From JAHRAW01 sp965243285 (lineage in GTDB: Bacteria > Pseudomonadota > Gammaproteobacteria > Arenicellales > Poriferihabitantaceae), in contig OZ251537.1 in the NCBI GenBank assembly GCA_965243285.1, positions 682,001 through 746,000 of the forward strand: a stretch of 64,000 nucleotides of DNA, given 5' to 3'. How positions within the stretch are numbered: the stretch's first letter is position 1; every line of letters starts with the position of its first letter. Position numbers and translations under genes: made by a program. Below the pieces are notes generated by a model. The model was not told the DNA's origin, ran no database searches, and worked only from the letters and a program-made list of their open reading frames with translations. This document shows positions 8,689 to 15,859 of the stretch, in pieces.

Positions 8689-9350
8689 TGCGCCCGCGTA
8701 TCAAGTTGCTCATCATCGGCGCGGTCTTCCTCGGCCCGCTGGTGGCGGCGTTCATCTGGTATTACGCCCTGGGCGGCGCTTTATCGCGCCCGGCGACCAG
8801 CAATTACGCGCCATTAGTTACGCCGCCCATGGCGCTGACCGCATTCGCCAATGCGCGGGTGGTCGATAGTCCTGGCGATGGCGCCTCAGCCTGGCTCGAG
8901 GGCGATGCCGATAGCACATCGACCTCACCCGAGGCCGCCATCCCGCCGGCCCCATTCACCCTCACCGCGCTCAAACACCGCTGGAGCATGCTGCATATGC
9001 TCACCAGCGAGTGCGCCGCGGCGTGTGAAAAATCCCTGTATCACACCCGCCAAGTGCGCCTCGCCCTCGGCAAAGATAGCCACCGCATACAGCGCATTTT
9101 TGTAAGCCCCAGCGCGGCCTTGTTGGCGCGCCTGGCCGCCGCCCACCCGGACGCCATCGGCGTGCTGGAATCGCCGCGCGGCCTCGAACGCCAACTCGCG
9201 CCCATCATCCGCCGTCATGGGTTGACCGCAGACGATGCCCTGCTAGCCGACCCGCTCGGCAACCTCATGCTGATCCTGCCAGCCAAACTCGCCCCCCGCC
9301 TGCTGCTGAAGGATTTCAAGCGCCTGCTGAGATTGTCGCGCATCGGCTGA
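8685..9350 (+). CDS. SCO-like thioredoxin-fold protein of the oxidase cluster
   Basis: A 221-residue protein with an N-terminal transmembrane anchor (about residues 6-26) and a periplasmic domain that contains C-A-A-A-C in TSECAAACEKSLYHTRQVRLALGK-type context. The CxxxC spacing is that of SCO/SenC copper metallochaperones, but the conserved downstream His of true SCO proteins is not evident. Family members of this kind follow SURF1 in gammaproteobacterial oxidase clusters. ATG 8685 overlaps the SURF1 stop (ATGA), implying translational coupling. The heme-modifying genes ctaA and ctaB usually seen next are absent here. A role in CuA assembly is inferred. Confidence 0.75.
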   Translation: MMRPRIKLLIIGAVFLGPLVAAFIWYYALGGALSRPATSNYAPLVTPPMALTAFANARVVDSPGDGASAWLEGDADSTSTSPEAAIPPAPFTLTALKHRWSMLHMLTSECAAACEKSLYHTRQVRLALGKDSHRIQRIFVSPSAALLARLAAAHPDAIGVLESPRGLERQLAPIIRRHGLTADDALLADPLGNLMLILPAKLAPRLLLKDFKRLLRLSRIG

Positions 9351-9522
9351 AAAAAATCGCCGGCGCACAGCGCAACAACGCCCAACCACCCGCCGGATCC
9401 TACAAAACCGGCCAAAACCGCCGTAATTCGCCAAAATCACGCACAAACTCCACGAAAATCACGCCATTGGTGATTAAAACCCCGTTTTCCGTGAGTCACC
9501 TTGTCGGGCTCGACTAATTTTT

Positions 9523-9712
9523 AGGAGTTATATATCTAAATCTCCATTATTAGGTTGCTATTTGGGGGCCTTTGCTTTTGGCTTTTAACGTTTTACTCCC
9601 CCCCCCGTGCTTCATCTGGGGGAGTAAAACGTTAAAAGCAAAAATCCAAAAAGCAAAATCAACCCCCGCCAAAATAGCGACCTAATAATGGGGATTTAGG
9701 TATATAACCCCC
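9523..9712. mobile_element. MITE-like palindromic element flanked by 8-bp direct repeat
   Basis: About 190 bp, bounded on both sides by the direct repeat TAATTTTT (9515-9522 and 9713-9720), which looks like a target-site duplication. The left end GGAGTTATATATCTAAATCT matches the reverse complement of the right end (GGGGTTATATACCTAAATCC). The inner arms continue the palindrome: TCCATTATTAGGTTGCTATT against AATAGCGACCTAATAATGG, then GCTTTTAACGTTTTACTCC around a short CATC loop. No reading frame is present, so it would be non-autonomous. It lies between the oxidase cluster and hemE. Confidence 0.8.
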
Positions 9713-9832
9713 TAATTTTTCAGCAAGCGGTCACTTTTGATTGAGGCCGCGATGGCGCTCACTTTGCCCGCCTCAATCACCCCCAAAGCTGGCGAAAACC
9801 ACGCCACCTGCACCCCAGTGGCGTAAAAATTT

Positions 9833-10924
9833 ATGGAAAATCAGCCGCCATCGCCCACGCCATCAGCCTTGCCCAGCAAAAATGATCGCTTGTTGCGGGC
9901 GTTGCGGCGCCATGAGGTGGATCGCACGCCGATTTGGATCATGCGCCAGGCCGGGCGATATTTGCCGGAATATCGAGCGGCGCGGGCGCGGGCTGGGGAT
10001 TTTTTGACCCTGTGCAAGACCCCAGAATTGGCGTGCGAAGTCACCCTGCAGCCGCTGCGGCGCTTTGCGTTGGATGCGGCGATTTTATTTTCCGACATTC
10101 TCACCATCCCCGACGCCATGGGGCTGGGGCTGACGATGGAGGAAGGCGTCGGCCCGCGTTTTGACCGCCCGCTGCGCTCGCATCGCGATATCGAGGCGCT
10201 GCCGCCCATCTGCGCCGCCGCCGAGCTGCGCTATGTGATGGAGGCCATCCGCCTGGCGCGCCATGAACTGGCCGGCCAGGCGCCGCTCATCGGATTCAGT
10301 GGCAGCCCGTGGACGCTGGCGGCCTATATGGTCGAGGGTGGCGGCAGCCGTGATTTTCGCCGCGCCAAGGGTTTATTGCACCAACAGCCGCGCAGCGCGC
10401 ACTTATTGTTGGGGAAAATCGCCGCCGCCGTGACCGATTATCTGCAAGCCCAAGCCGCCGCCGGGGCCCAAGCGCTGATGATTTTCGACACCTGGGGCGG
10501 GCAGTTGTCACCCGCCGATTACCGCGAATTTTCGCTGCATTACATCGCCGCCATCATCGCCGACCTCAAAGCCTCGCCGGCCGCCGCCGTGCCGGTCACC
10601 GTATTCACCAAAGGCGGCGGCAATTGGCTGGAGTGGATCGCCGACACCGGCTGCGATGCCGTGGCTCTCGATTGGACCATCCCCCTAGATCAAGCGCGTC
10701 GCCGCATCGGCCACCGCGTCGCCCTGCAGGGCAACTTAGATCCGGCGTTGCTATTCGCCCCACCCCCCAAAATCGAAACCGAAGCGGCGCGCTTGTTAGC
10801 CGACTACGGCCCCGGCCCCGGCCACATTTTCAACCTCGGCCACGGCATCCACCCGCAAGTAAACCCCGCGCATGTGGCATGTTTGGTGGATGCGGTGCAT
10901 CGGTTGAGTGGTACTGGGGGGTAA
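9833..10924 (+). CDS. hemE: Uroporphyrinogen decarboxylase
   Basis: Cytoplasmic enzyme that decarboxylates the four acetate side chains of uroporphyrinogen III to give coproporphyrinogen III in heme synthesis. The 363-residue protein shows the two family signatures: PIWIMRQAGRYLPEYR near residue 35, with the substrate-binding Arg residues, and GFSGSPWTLAAYMVEGGGSR near residue 148. FSDILTIPDAMGLGL supplies the active-site Asp, and the C-terminal HGIHPQVNPAHV is also typical. Length is normal. The gene stands alone between repeat elements, so it probably has its own promoter, which was not recognised. Confidence 0.97.
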   Translation: MENQPPSPTPSALPSKNDRLLRALRRHEVDRTPIWIMRQAGRYLPEYRAARARAGDFLTLCKTPELACEVTLQPLRRFALDAAILFSDILTIPDAMGLGLTMEEGVGPRFDRPLRSHRDIEALPPICAAAELRYVMEAIRLARHELAGQAPLIGFSGSPWTLAAYMVEGGGSRDFRRAKGLLHQQPRSAHLLLGKIAAAVTDYLQAQAAAGAQALMIFDTWGGQLSPADYREFSLHYIAAIIADLKASPAAAVPVTVFTKGGGNWLEWIADTGCDAVALDWTIPLDQARRRIGHRVALQGNLDPALLFAPPPKIETEAARLLADYGPGPGHIFNLGHGIHPQVNPAHVACLVDAVHRLSGTGG

Positions 10925-10969
10925 AAAATCCTAAAGCCGATGGGTACGGGGGGATTTGATGGGGGCCGC

Positions 10970-11220
10970 TTGTGATGTTGATGTTGATGTTGATGTTGAT
11001 TTTGGCTTTTGTTTTGGCTTTAGATTTGGCTTTGATTTGGCTGTTGGTTTCTACCTTGCCCCTAATTTGGTCTAATGCGTTGAAGATTTAACGGCAAAAA
11101 CAAAAAGACCAACATCAACAGCCCCCCACCAAATCAGGCGATAAAGCCGCCAGTTTTGGCTCCCCATCCCGAAAAAGCATGGGGGGGAGTGAATGCTAAA
11201 GGCCAAAAACCAAAAATCAA
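10970..11220. repeat. Palindromic GGCTTTTG/CAAAAGCC element with conserved core
   Basis: The left arm is T-rich: a GATGTT array at 10974-11000, followed by TTTTGGCTTT-type units. The conserved centre at about 11044-11094 contains AATTTGG and TTGAAGATTTAA. The right arm is A-rich (AAAAGACCAACATCAACA), followed by a double hairpin: CCCACCAAATCAGGCG...CCGCCAGTTTTGG, then CTCCCC...GGGGGGAG. It sits between the convergent genes hemE and DUF1244, so it may also terminate transcription. Confidence 0.75.
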
Positions 11221-11222
11221 AA

Positions 11223-11540
11223 TCACTCGGTCGCTTTGCCTCGCGTGGCTTCGAATTGGCGTAGTTGTTCGGCGCTGACTTTTTGCTGGTGTTGCGCTTG
11301 ATAGTCGGCATAGGGCATGCCGTACACGATTTCTCGGGCTTGCGGGTCGGTGAGCGTAATGCCGAGTTGGGCCGCGGCGGTGCGATACCATTTGGAAAAG
11401 CAGTTGCGGCAAAAATAGCCGAGATTCATTAAATCGATATTCTGCACCTGCGGGTGGCGGCGAAAATGCGCCACCATCTTGCGATAAACCGCCGCTTCGA
11501 TTTCAGTGCGCTGGCGCGAATCTATGTCCGGGGTGGGCAT
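11223..11540 (-). CDS. DUF1244 domain protein
   Basis: A 105-residue protein containing NIDLMNLGYFCRNCFSKWY, the hallmark of the DUF1244 family (about 100 residues, helical, with a paired-Cys motif C-R-N-C). No enzymatic activity is established for the family. AGGAGA lies about 8 bp before the ATG at 11540, a good Shine-Dalgarno. The C-terminal roughly 25 residues are charged and variable. It is transcribed toward hemE and away from kdsD. Confidence 0.88.
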   Translation of the reverse strand: MPTPDIDSRQRTEIEAAVYRKMVAHFRRHPQVQNIDLMNLGYFCRNCFSKWYRTAAAQLGITLTDPQAREIVYGMPYADYQAQHQQKVSAEQLRQFEATRGKATE

Positions 11541-11660
11541 GGCAATCTCTCCTAAGGAATTAAGTGAGGGGGCGTTAATAAAATCATTAACCGACCGGCA
11601 TTTTATCGGTTAGCGATGTTGCGGCGCCCGTCGCCCGCCGAGCCGCCGCCGGCGGTTTGC

Positions 11661-11666
11661 TATACT
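11661..11666 (+). promoter_or_regulatory. Candidate extended -10 box for the kdsD-lpt operon
   Basis: TGCTATACT fits an extended sigma-70 -10 element (TGnTATAAT), about 85 bp before the kdsD ATG. No good -35 is visible. Confidence 0.4.
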
Positions 11667-11751
11667 GCCGCCGGCGCTGTATGCGCCTTGCCGGCCGCCG
11701 CATTCCTAACATTCGCCCGCCCAACCCCACTTATCGCCCGCCGATTCCACG

Positions 11752-12741
11752 ATGCAACAGCACAGCGCCGTCGCCCATGGGCGCTCGGTGATAAAGATCG
11801 AGGCGAATGCGGTGGCGGCGCTGGCCGGGCGCATCGATGCGCGGTTTGAGAAAGCGTGCGCCATGATTTTGCAGTGCGGCGGGCGGGTGGTGGTCATCGG
11901 CATGGGCAAATCCGGCCACATCGGCGGCAAAATCGCCTCCACTTTGGCCAGCACCGGCACGCCGGCGTTTTTTGTGCACCCCGGCGAAGCCAGCCACGGC
12001 GACCTCGGCATGATCACGCCGCAAGATATGACGCTGGTCATCTCCAACTCCGGCGAGACCGCCGAAGTGGTCGCCATCGTGCCCATCATCAAGCGCATCG
12101 GCACCGGCTTGGTCGCCATGAGCGGCAAACTCGGCTCCACCTTAGCGCGGCTGGCGGACACCTGCTTAGACATCAGCGTGGCCAAAGAGGCCTGCCCGCA
12201 CAACCTGGCGCCCACCTCCAGCACCACGGCGACGCTGGTGATGGGCGACGCGTTGGCGGTGGCGGTGCAGCGCCTGCGGGGTTTTTCGGCGCAAGATTTC
12301 GCGCGCACCCATCCCGGCGGCGCGTTGGGCAAGCGCCTGTTGTTATACGCCGCGGATTTAATGCACAGCGGCGCCGAATTGCCGTTGGTGGACGCGGCCG
12401 CCATGCTGCCGCAATTGTTGATGGAGATGTCGGCCAAAGGGCTCGGCATGGCCGGCGTGGTCGATGCGCAGCGGCGCTTGTTAGGCATGTTCACGGACGG
12501 CGATTTGCGCCGCGCGCTGGCCGGCAAAGTGGATATTTATCGCAGTTGCGCGGTGGATTTGATGACCGCCCAGCCGTTTACCATCAAACCGGACACGTTG
12601 GCGGAAGAAATCGTCACCTTGATGCGAAAATTCGCCCAGCGCGGCCCGCACGCCGTCAACAGCGTGTTCGTGGTCGACGACCAGCGGCGCGTGGTGGGGG
12701 CGCTGAACACCCACGATTTGCTGAAAGTCGGGGTCATTTAA
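11752..12741 (+). CDS. kdsD: Arabinose-5-phosphate isomerase
   Basis: Converts ribulose-5-phosphate to arabinose-5-phosphate, the first step of Kdo synthesis for LPS. The 329-residue protein has an N-terminal SIS domain (GRVVVIGMGKSGHIGGKIASTLASTGTP region, HPGEASHGDLGMI, and SNSGETAEV), followed by two CBS domains (from about residue 205; FTDGDLRRAL and NTHDLL motifs). Length and domain order equal those of E. coli KdsD/KpsF. It heads the run lptC-lptA-lptB; lptC begins 7 bp after its stop. kdsC, normally between kdsD and lptC, is missing. Confidence 0.96.
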   Translation: MQQHSAVAHGRSVIKIEANAVAALAGRIDARFEKACAMILQCGGRVVVIGMGKSGHIGGKIASTLASTGTPAFFVHPGEASHGDLGMITPQDMTLVISNSGETAEVVAIVPIIKRIGTGLVAMSGKLGSTLARLADTCLDISVAKEACPHNLAPTSSTTATLVMGDALAVAVQRLRGFSAQDFARTHPGGALGKRLLLYAADLMHSGAELPLVDAAAMLPQLLMEMSAKGLGMAGVVDAQRRLLGMFTDGDLRRALAGKVDIYRSCAVDLMTAQPFTIKPDTLAEEIVTLMRKFAQRGPHAVNSVFVVDDQRRVVGALNTHDLLKVGVI

Positions 12742-12748
12742 GGCGGCA

Positions 12749-13189
12749 ATGCGCGGCAAAATGCCCAACTTAGCGGTCGCATTAATGGGCGTGGCGCTGG
12801 CGGCGGTCCTAGCCATGGCGTTGCTCGCCCGGCTGCAATTCTCGCCGCCGCCGGTTGTCCATACGCGGCCCAATACGCCGTCCAACGCGCCGGATTATTA
12901 TATCGGAAAACTACGCTCCACCGGCCTCGACCGGCACGGTGAAAAATACCAACTCACGGCGCAGCGCCTGGTGCATTACCCGGCCGACCGGCGCGCCTTA
13001 TTGTCGCAACCGCGCCTCATCCAACACCGCCGCCATGGCGTGGCGCGTCGGGTGCGCGCCGATGCCGGCTATTGGTACGATGACGGCGATACGATGATGC
13101 TATTTGGCCGCATCAAAATGACCGAGGGCGAATCCGTCGCCACCTTGAAAACCATGACGATTCGCCTCAAAGACGGCGCCGGCGGGTGA
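12749..13189 (+). CDS. lptC: LPS export protein LptC
   Basis: Bitopic inner-membrane protein of the Lpt bridge that receives LPS from LptBFG and passes it to LptA. The 146-residue product has one N-terminal transmembrane helix (about residues 8-27) and a periplasmic beta-jellyroll part starting near DYYIGKLRSTGLDRHGEKYQ, which is the family pattern. At 146 residues it is shorter than E. coli LptC (191); the last strands seem missing or shortened. Its stop overlaps the GTG start of lptA (GTGA). Confidence 0.88.
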   Translation: MRGKMPNLAVALMGVALAAVLAMALLARLQFSPPPVVHTRPNTPSNAPDYYIGKLRSTGLDRHGEKYQLTAQRLVHYPADRRALLSQPRLIQHRRHGVARRVRADAGYWYDDGDTMMLFGRIKMTEGESVATLKTMTIRLKDGAGG

Positions 13190-13743
13190 GCAATGCGCAT
13201 CGCCTCGCTGGCCGGCATCGACCCTCGGCGCGCTGGCTGGCTTCGCATGCTTGCGCATGCTGGGCGGCGATGTGGCTCGGCATGGCGCTGGCAAGCGGCG
13301 AGAAAATTACCCTCGAGGCGGATGATTTCACGCTCGATTTGGGCAGCGGGGCGCGGGTTTATCGCGGCAATGTTAAGTTTCGCCAAGGTGATATCGAACT
13401 CGATTGCGCGCTGTTGACGACCCATCACGATGTCGCCGGCACGCTCAAAAACGGGGTGTGCGAAGGTCAGCCGGACGGTCGCCCGGGGGAATTTCGCCAC
13501 CCCGGCGCGGCGTCCGATATCTTCGGGCGGGCGCGCCGCATCGCCTGGGATGTGGCCGCGCAACGCGTGCTTCTCGAGCAACACGCGATGCTCGAGCATG
13601 CCGGCCGCCGCATCGAAGGCAGCGTCATTACCTACCACATCGCCAGCAGACGGGTGCAAGTGAGCGGCGACAAAACCGGCGCCGCGCCAGCCGGCGAGCG
13701 CCCGCGGTTGGTTATTCCGCCGCGGCCAGAAGGTGTGGAATGA
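13186..13743 (+). CDS. lptA: LPS transport periplasmic protein LptA
   Basis: Periplasmic bridge protein carrying LPS between LptC and LptD. The 185-residue product has an N-terminal signal region (about 37 residues, ending near MALASG) and an OstA/jellyroll domain with KITLEADDFTLDLGSGARVY-type strands, GNVKFRQGDIELDC and GRRIEGSVITYH. It ends in a short Pro/Arg tail. The GTG start at 13186 overlaps the lptC stop, and its own stop overlaps the lptB ATG, so all three genes are translationally coupled. Confidence 0.92.
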   Translation: MSNAHRLAGRHRPSARWLASHACACWAAMWLGMALASGEKITLEADDFTLDLGSGARVYRGNVKFRQGDIELDCALLTTHHDVAGTLKNGVCEGQPDGRPGEFRHPGAASDIFGRARRIAWDVAAQRVLLEQHAMLEHAGRRIEGSVITYHIASRRVQVSGDKTGAAPAGERPRLVIPPRPEGVE

Positions 13744-14480
13744 CGGCTTCAACCAACAGGCATTTGCAAGCGCTCGGGCTGGTCAAAAATTACGGCGCCA
13801 AACGCATCGTCGATGAGGTGGATTTGGCGGTGGCCAGTGGCGAGGTGGTCGGTTTGTTAGGCGCCAACGGGGCCGGCAAAACCACCAGTTTTGACCTCAT
13901 CATCGGCCTGCTGCGGCCGACCGCCGGACGCATTGTGCTGGACGGCGAAGACCTCACGCTGCTGCCCATGCACAAGCGGGCGCGCAAAGGCATCGGCTAT
14001 TTGCCGCAGGAGCATTCGGTGTTTCGCAAGTTGACCGCCGAGGAAAATATTCTCGCCGTGCTGGAGGCCTCGGGCCAGCACACGGCCGCCGAGCGCGCCA
14101 CCATCTGTCGCGATTTGCTAACAGAATTCGGCATTTATCGCTTGCGCCGTCAGCCCGCCATCCAATTATCCGGCGGCGAACAGCGGCGCGTGGAAATCGC
14201 CCGCGCGCTGGCGCTGTCGCCGGCCTTCATCCTGCTGGACGAACCGTTCGCCGGCGTAGACCCGCTGGCGGTGCGCGACATTCAGCGCATCATCGCCCTG
14301 CTGCGCGAGCGCGGCATCGGCGTGCTGGTCACCGACCACAATGTGCGCGAAACCTTGATGATCTGCGACCGCGCCTACATTCTGCACCTCGGCAAAGTGC
14401 TGGTTTGCGGCTCGCCGAGTGAAATTATGGCGGATAAAAAAGCCCGCGATGCGTACCTCGGTCACGACTTTCGAATGTAG
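13740..14480 (+). CDS. lptB: LPS export ABC transporter ATPase LptB
   Basis: Cytoplasmic ATPase that powers LPS extraction with LptF and LptG (not in the window). It has 246 residues, with Walker A GANGAGKTT, the Q-loop in GYLPQEHSVFRKL, the signature LSGGEQRRVEIARAL, Walker B FILLDEPFAGVDP and the H-loop Asp-His in TDHNVRETL. The start is ATG 13740, overlapping the lptA TGA. rpoN, which follows lptB in many gammaproteobacteria, is absent; hpf comes next. Confidence 0.97.
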   Translation: MTASTNRHLQALGLVKNYGAKRIVDEVDLAVASGEVVGLLGANGAGKTTSFDLIIGLLRPTAGRIVLDGEDLTLLPMHKRARKGIGYLPQEHSVFRKLTAEENILAVLEASGQHTAAERATICRDLLTEFGIYRLRRQPAIQLSGGEQRRVEIARALALSPAFILLDEPFAGVDPLAVRDIQRIIALLRERGIGVLVTDHNVRETLMICDRAYILHLGKVLVCGSPSEIMADKKARDAYLGHDFRM

Positions 14481-14624
14481 CCGGCGGCGTTTGCTACAAT
14501 CGATCTCGCCGTGTGCGCAGTCGCCCACAGCGCCTGCCGACGGCGGCGAACATGCCGCGAATAGGCCGCAAAACACCCCGTAAAACATCCCCATCACCCC
14601 AACATGAGGTCGAAAAATCCCACC

Positions 14625-14960
14625 ATGCAACTATCAGTCAGCGGGCAACACCTGGAAATCACCCCGGCGTTGCGCGACCATGTCGCCGATAAAGTGGACA
14701 AAATAGCGCGTCGTTTCGAAGGCGCCGCCACCACCCATGTAGTATTGAGCATCGAAAAAACCCGCCACACCGCCGACGCGACGGTGACCGCCAAAGGGGC
14801 GACCTGGCACGCCAGCGGCGTCGCCGACGACATGTACGCCGCCATCGATTCCATGGCCGGCAAACTCGACCGTCAAGTGATGAAGCACAAGGAAAAACGC
14901 GCCGACCATCACCGCCTTGAAGCGAGCAAATCATCCGCCGCATCATCCGAAGCGTCATGA
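14625..14960 (+). CDS. hpf: Ribosome hibernation promoting factor (HPF/YfiA family)
   Basis: Binds the 30S subunit at low growth rate and promotes inactive ribosome dimers. The product is 111 residues from the second ATG (MQLSVSGQHLEITPALRDHV), which is the canonical family N-terminus; an upstream in-frame ATG at 14604 would add seven residues. It is the short form without the C-terminal dimerisation domain of long HPF. The tail is Ser/Ala-rich. A TACAAT box near 14494 could act as an internal promoter. The stop overlaps the ptsN ATG. Confidence 0.93.
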   Translation: MQLSVSGQHLEITPALRDHVADKVDKIARRFEGAATTHVVLSIEKTRHTADATVTAKGATWHASGVADDMYAAIDSMAGKLDRQVMKHKEKRADHHRLEASKSSAASSEAS

Positions 14961-15475
14961 GCGGCGACATGCGCGCAGCGATAAATTCCACCGCCGAGCA
15001 CGCCGCCGGCGCGTCTGGGGCGCCGCTAGTGGGCGAATATTTGGCCGCCAATCGGGTGCTGATGAACCTCGAAGTGGCCAGCCGCAAGCGCTTGTTCGAG
15101 TGCTTGGCGGCGCTGGCGGCCTCGGCGCAAGCGGGCTTGGATGCGGATGCCGTGTGCGCAGCGCTAACGCGGCGCGAAAAACTCGGCAGCACCGATTTAG
15201 GCGGTGGCGTCGTCCTGCCGCACGCCCGTTGCGGCGGTTTCGCGGCCCCGGTCATCGCCATCGCTCGCTTGGCGACGCCGCTGAAATATGAGGCCGCCGA
15301 CAGCCGCCCGGTGTGGCTGGCGGTGTGCGTGCTCGCCCCGGACGAAGATAACGCCACCCACCTGCAGTTGTTGGCTGCGCTGGCGGCTTGCTTCAACCAC
15401 CCAAGTTTTCTGGCTGACATAAAAAAATCCCGTAATGCGGCCGAATTAATCGCCCATTTCGCCCGCCGCCAGTGA
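14957..15475 (+). CDS. ptsN: PTS IIA-Ntr regulatory protein
   Basis: EIIA domain of the nitrogen-related phosphotransferase system, which receives phosphate from NPr and acts as a regulator rather than in sugar transport. It has 172 residues, a fructose/mannitol-type IIA fold, and the phosphorylatable His89 in VLPHAR. The Ala-rich N-terminal extension is about 15 residues longer than in E. coli. It is coupled to hpf by ATGA; NPr follows after 81 bp with no rapZ between. Confidence 0.93.
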   Translation: MSGDMRAAINSTAEHAAGASGAPLVGEYLAANRVLMNLEVASRKRLFECLAALAASAQAGLDADAVCAALTRREKLGSTDLGGGVVLPHARCGGFAAPVIAIARLATPLKYEAADSRPVWLAVCVLAPDEDNATHLQLLAALAACFNHPSFLADIKKSRNAAELIAHFARRQ

Positions 15476-15556
15476 TGGCTCGCCGCTGAATCGCCACCGA
15501 TATGCCGCTATGGGGGGTTATCGGCGCTGTGTCGGGGCGCCGCGGCAGCGTAAAAC

Positions 15557-15859
15557 ATGACCACTAACACCGCGCCAGGCGATGCCCAGGTCGCCGAACG
15601 GCGGGTGATGGTGCTCAATAAACTCGGCATGCACGCTCGCGCCGCCGCCAAGTTGGTTAAGTTGGCGGCGGCTTTCGACAGCGACATCACCCTCACAAAG
15701 GCGGAAAAAACCGCCGACGCGGGCAGCATCCTGGCGATCATGATGTTAGCGGCGGCGCAGGGCAGCGAGTTGCGGCTGCGCGCCCGCGGCGCCGACGCCG
15801 AGCGCGCCGCCGATGCGGTGTGCCGATTGTTCGCTGATTTTTTCGGCGAAGGCGAATGA
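15557..15859 (+). CDS. ptsO: HPr-like phosphocarrier protein (NPr)
   Basis: A 100-residue HPr-fold protein with phosphorylation site His26 in KLGMHARAAAKLVKLA and the helix segment TADAGSILAIMMLAAAQGS. It carries phosphate from enzyme I to EIIA-Ntr. The residue equivalent to the regulatory Ser46 of classical HPr lies in AGSILAIM, so kinase regulation cannot be excluded, but no hprK is present. NPr is favoured over HPr because of the ptsN neighbourhood. Its stop overlaps the start of the enzyme I gene. Confidence 0.88.
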   Translation: MTTNTAPGDAQVAERRVMVLNKLGMHARAAAKLVKLAAAFDSDITLTKAEKTADAGSILAIMMLAAAQGSELRLRARGADAERAADAVCRLFADFFGEGE

